64,000 nt of DNA from UBA6168 sp964573725. GTDB lineage: Bacteria > Bacteroidota > Bacteroidia > Chitinophagales > Saprospiraceae. Within the stretch, counting starts at the first letter, position 1. The number at the start of each line of letters is the position of its first letter. The stretch lies in the NCBI GenBank assembly GCA_964573725.1, contig CAZNLJ010000008.1, positions 88,057 to 152,056 on the forward strand, in the 5' to 3' direction. Below, piece after piece: positions 62,471 to 64,000 of the stretch. The notes below the pieces were generated by a model. The model ran no database searches, was not told the origin of the DNA, and saw only the letters and a list, made by a program, of their open reading frames with translations. The position numbers were made by a program, and so were the translations under genes.

Positions 62471-63727
62471 ATGACCAGACAGCTCTCCATCATCCTGTTT
62501 TTGCTATCCGCCCGATCACTGACCGGGCAAGTCGGGTCGGGATTGGTCACTTGGTTGACGTTTGACAAGCCCCTGTGTGAGGTCAGCGACGAGTACGGGG
62601 ACCCGGGGGTGCAGGTGTTTACCAACGGCGGTTCCTGCCGTTGCGGCGTCGCCGGTTCCGGCCTGCGCCTGAACGGGGACGGGGAGTGGTTCAGTCTCTA
62701 CGGCGAGCGCATCGATGATGTGTTCAAGACGATTGATTTTTCCCTGAGTTTTTACATGAAGCCCTTGTCCTCCCCGACGACCATCGGGGTGCAGTCCTTG
62801 TTTTCCAAACAATTCGATTGCCTGCCTTCCTCGGCGTTTGTGGTACAGTACAAGCCGTCCAGCCAATTGTTGTCGGTAGAGTTGCTTGAAGCCGGGACGG
62901 TCAACAATTCCCTGTCCGCGAAGCTGCCGGCCAACAGTTGTTGGCACCACGTGGTGATTGTCCGGAGGGAAGGTACAACCACCTTGTACATCAACAAGGA
63001 GGAAGTGGCGAGTGCCACGGCGGCGGGTAACCGGCGGGTCAACATCTCCAACAGTGAATTGCTGTTGGTGGGCAGCAGCGGTTGTGCGGAAGTGGATGAT
63101 TTCGACGGGTTGATAGACGAAATCCGTTTGTACAACCGCGCGATATCCCGGAATGATATCCAGGACCTGTACCTTTTTCCGGACCAAATTTCCACGGGCT
63201 TGAGATTCACGGGCACGAACGATACGACCATTTACCTGGGCAATGCGGTCCGGCTCGGTGTCCGAAACACCTGTGCCGCGGAATATGCCTGGTCGCCGGC
63301 TTCCGGCCTGGACGACCCCAACCTTCCGGACCCGCTGGCCAGTCCTGTCACCTCCACGGAATATATCGTGGTCCTCCGGGACAGCCTCTCCAATTGTGCC
63401 GCGCGGGATACCATCCGGATCCAGGTGGTGGATCCCGCCACGGTTGATTGCAGCGATATCCTTTTGCCGACCGCCTTCACACCGAACGGGGACGGGTTGA
63501 ACGACCGCTTCGGTATCAGCAATCCATTTGCGGCCGGTGAAATTCTTGTTTTCCAGGTATTTGACCGCTGGGGCAATATTGTCTTCGAGACCCGGGATCC
63601 CCTCGATCGCTGGGATGGCCGGTATAAGGGACAGGACGTCAATCCCGGTACCTATCTTTATCGGATCCGGTTCCGCTGCCAGGGCGAGGAGGGCGTCATC
63701 AGCGGGGAGGTCACCCTGATCCGCTGA
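62471..63727 (+). CDS. Secreted LamG-domain protein with type IX (gliding-type, type B) C-terminal sorting domain
   Basis: Protein of 418 residues with a signal peptide. Residues ~25-235 are a LamG/concanavalin-like domain (VTWLTFDKPLCE, CWHHVVIVRREGTTTLYINK, DEIRLYNRAIS). A short beta region follows, then the gliding-motility-associated C-terminal domain (~340-418): LPTAFTPNGDGLNDRFGI, FDRWGNIVFET, WDGRYKGQDVNPGTYLYRI. This tail is the type B signal for export and surface attachment by the type IX system. It should be a cell-surface binding protein; ligand unknown. Confidence 0.88.
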   Translation: MTRQLSIILFLLSARSLTGQVGSGLVTWLTFDKPLCEVSDEYGDPGVQVFTNGGSCRCGVAGSGLRLNGDGEWFSLYGERIDDVFKTIDFSLSFYMKPLSSPTTIGVQSLFSKQFDCLPSSAFVVQYKPSSQLLSVELLEAGTVNNSLSAKLPANSCWHHVVIVRREGTTTLYINKEEVASATAAGNRRVNISNSELLLVGSSGCAEVDDFDGLIDEIRLYNRAISRNDIQDLYLFPDQISTGLRFTGTNDTTIYLGNAVRLGVRNTCAAEYAWSPASGLDDPNLPDPLASPVTSTEYIVVLRDSLSNCAARDTIRIQVVDPATVDCSDILLPTAFTPNGDGLNDRFGISNPFAAGEILVFQVFDRWGNIVFETRDPLDRWDGRYKGQDVNPGTYLYRIRFRCQGEEGVISGEVTLIR

Positions 63728-64000
63728 GAAACAACAGTCCACGAATACGGCAGCCTGATTCGATTCGGCCACCCTACATTTCCGGAGTAGCATACGGCGG
63801 GATTTACCCTTCCGATGGGAGGGTTCGTCGCCCTTTTCCCTTCCAACTCATCTTTCGCACCTTAAAAAACAAATCGAATATTTTGATTGTAAGGTTCGCA
63901 TGATTGAATAAAAACGTAAGCTACTCATAACCAAAGGGTCTTTATGGCGCTTCCCGCCTTTTGGACAGGACGGCCGGCGGCGGGCCCAAGCGCGCCGCCG
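63728..64000. other. Window end, no gene seen; AT-rich stretch
   Basis: Positions ~63848-63945 are AT-rich compared with the surroundings, ahead of a GC-rich end. This may be the promoter region of a gene beyond the window. No box is clear enough to name. Confidence 0.3.

Overview
The window is a stretch of ordinary chromosome from a high-GC member of the Bacteroidota, most likely near the Saprospiria (Lewinella/Haliscomenobacter-like). The phylum call rests on several things seen here: a GldH gliding lipoprotein, a secreted LamG protein with a type IX (gliding-motility type B) C-terminal sorting domain, DUF6029 and DUF4837 proteins, an Omp28-type lipoprotein, a Rho factor with a large disordered insertion, and many TAnnTTTG promoter boxes in place of sigma70-type -10 boxes. 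A mevalonate-kinase-like GHMP kinase fits lineages that make isoprenoids through mevalonate. The exact genus cannot be read from the sequence.

Layout. 0-9.2 kb: the tail of glutaryl-CoA dehydrogenase, a TMTC-like membrane TPR protein, gldH overlapped by a VWA-domain protein, a conserved lipoprotein, a pirin, thiamine-phosphate kinase and a sodium:solute symporter. 9.2-12.6 kb: an envelope group of a TlpA-like thioredoxin divergent from a DUF6029 protein and an Omp28-like lipoprotein. 12.6-20.3 kb: prfA, tsaB, two small cysteine-free ArsR-type regulators behind an AT-rich control region, prs, an SF1 helicase and tRNA-Ala(GGC). 20.7-31 kb: an ABC-2 exporter pair divergent from a RamB/ScfR-type XRE regulator, a solitary protein resembling the N-terminal domain of McrB-like ATPases, a calcineurin-like phosphodiesterase, a methionine aminotransferase, an acyl-CoA ligase, a glycosyltransferase and tRNA-Gln(TTG). 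31-40 kb: an Hpt protein translationally coupled to a REC-PAS-kinase-REC hybrid, a conserved small protein, a VPS10/sortilin-like propeller protein, a LOG-family hydrolase, a sulfatase and a NUDIX hydrolase. 40-46 kb: an OmpA-domain protein, a thioredoxin, the GHMP kinase, a small lipoprotein and two tandem thioredoxin-TPR paralogues. 46-55 kb: rlmD, a dihydrodipicolinate-reductase-like enzyme, serS, rho with a very long leader, and an Xaa-Pro aminopeptidase. 55-64 kb: two more OmpA-domain proteins of the same design, an HtrA protease, an HD-domain protein, a DUF4837 lipoprotein, a small secreted protein and the LamG/type IX cargo protein.

The common thread is envelope biology: gliding and type IX secretion parts, three lectin-like/OmpA fusions that probably anchor to peptidoglycan, periplasmic thioredoxins and HtrA. 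These are mixed with translation and nucleotide housekeeping genes. Most genes are single transcription units; clear coupling (ATGA overlaps) is seen for gldH/VWA, ABC ATPase/permease and hybrid kinase/Hpt.

I found no CRISPR array, insertion sequence, prophage, rRNA or obvious defence island. The least ordinary items are the Rho insertion and leader, the solitary McrB-N-like protein, the three OmpA paralogues, the ArsR pair with its AT-rich and purine-rich upstream region, and a 36-base perfect palindrome behind htrA. All family names come from reading the translated sequences; no database was searched.
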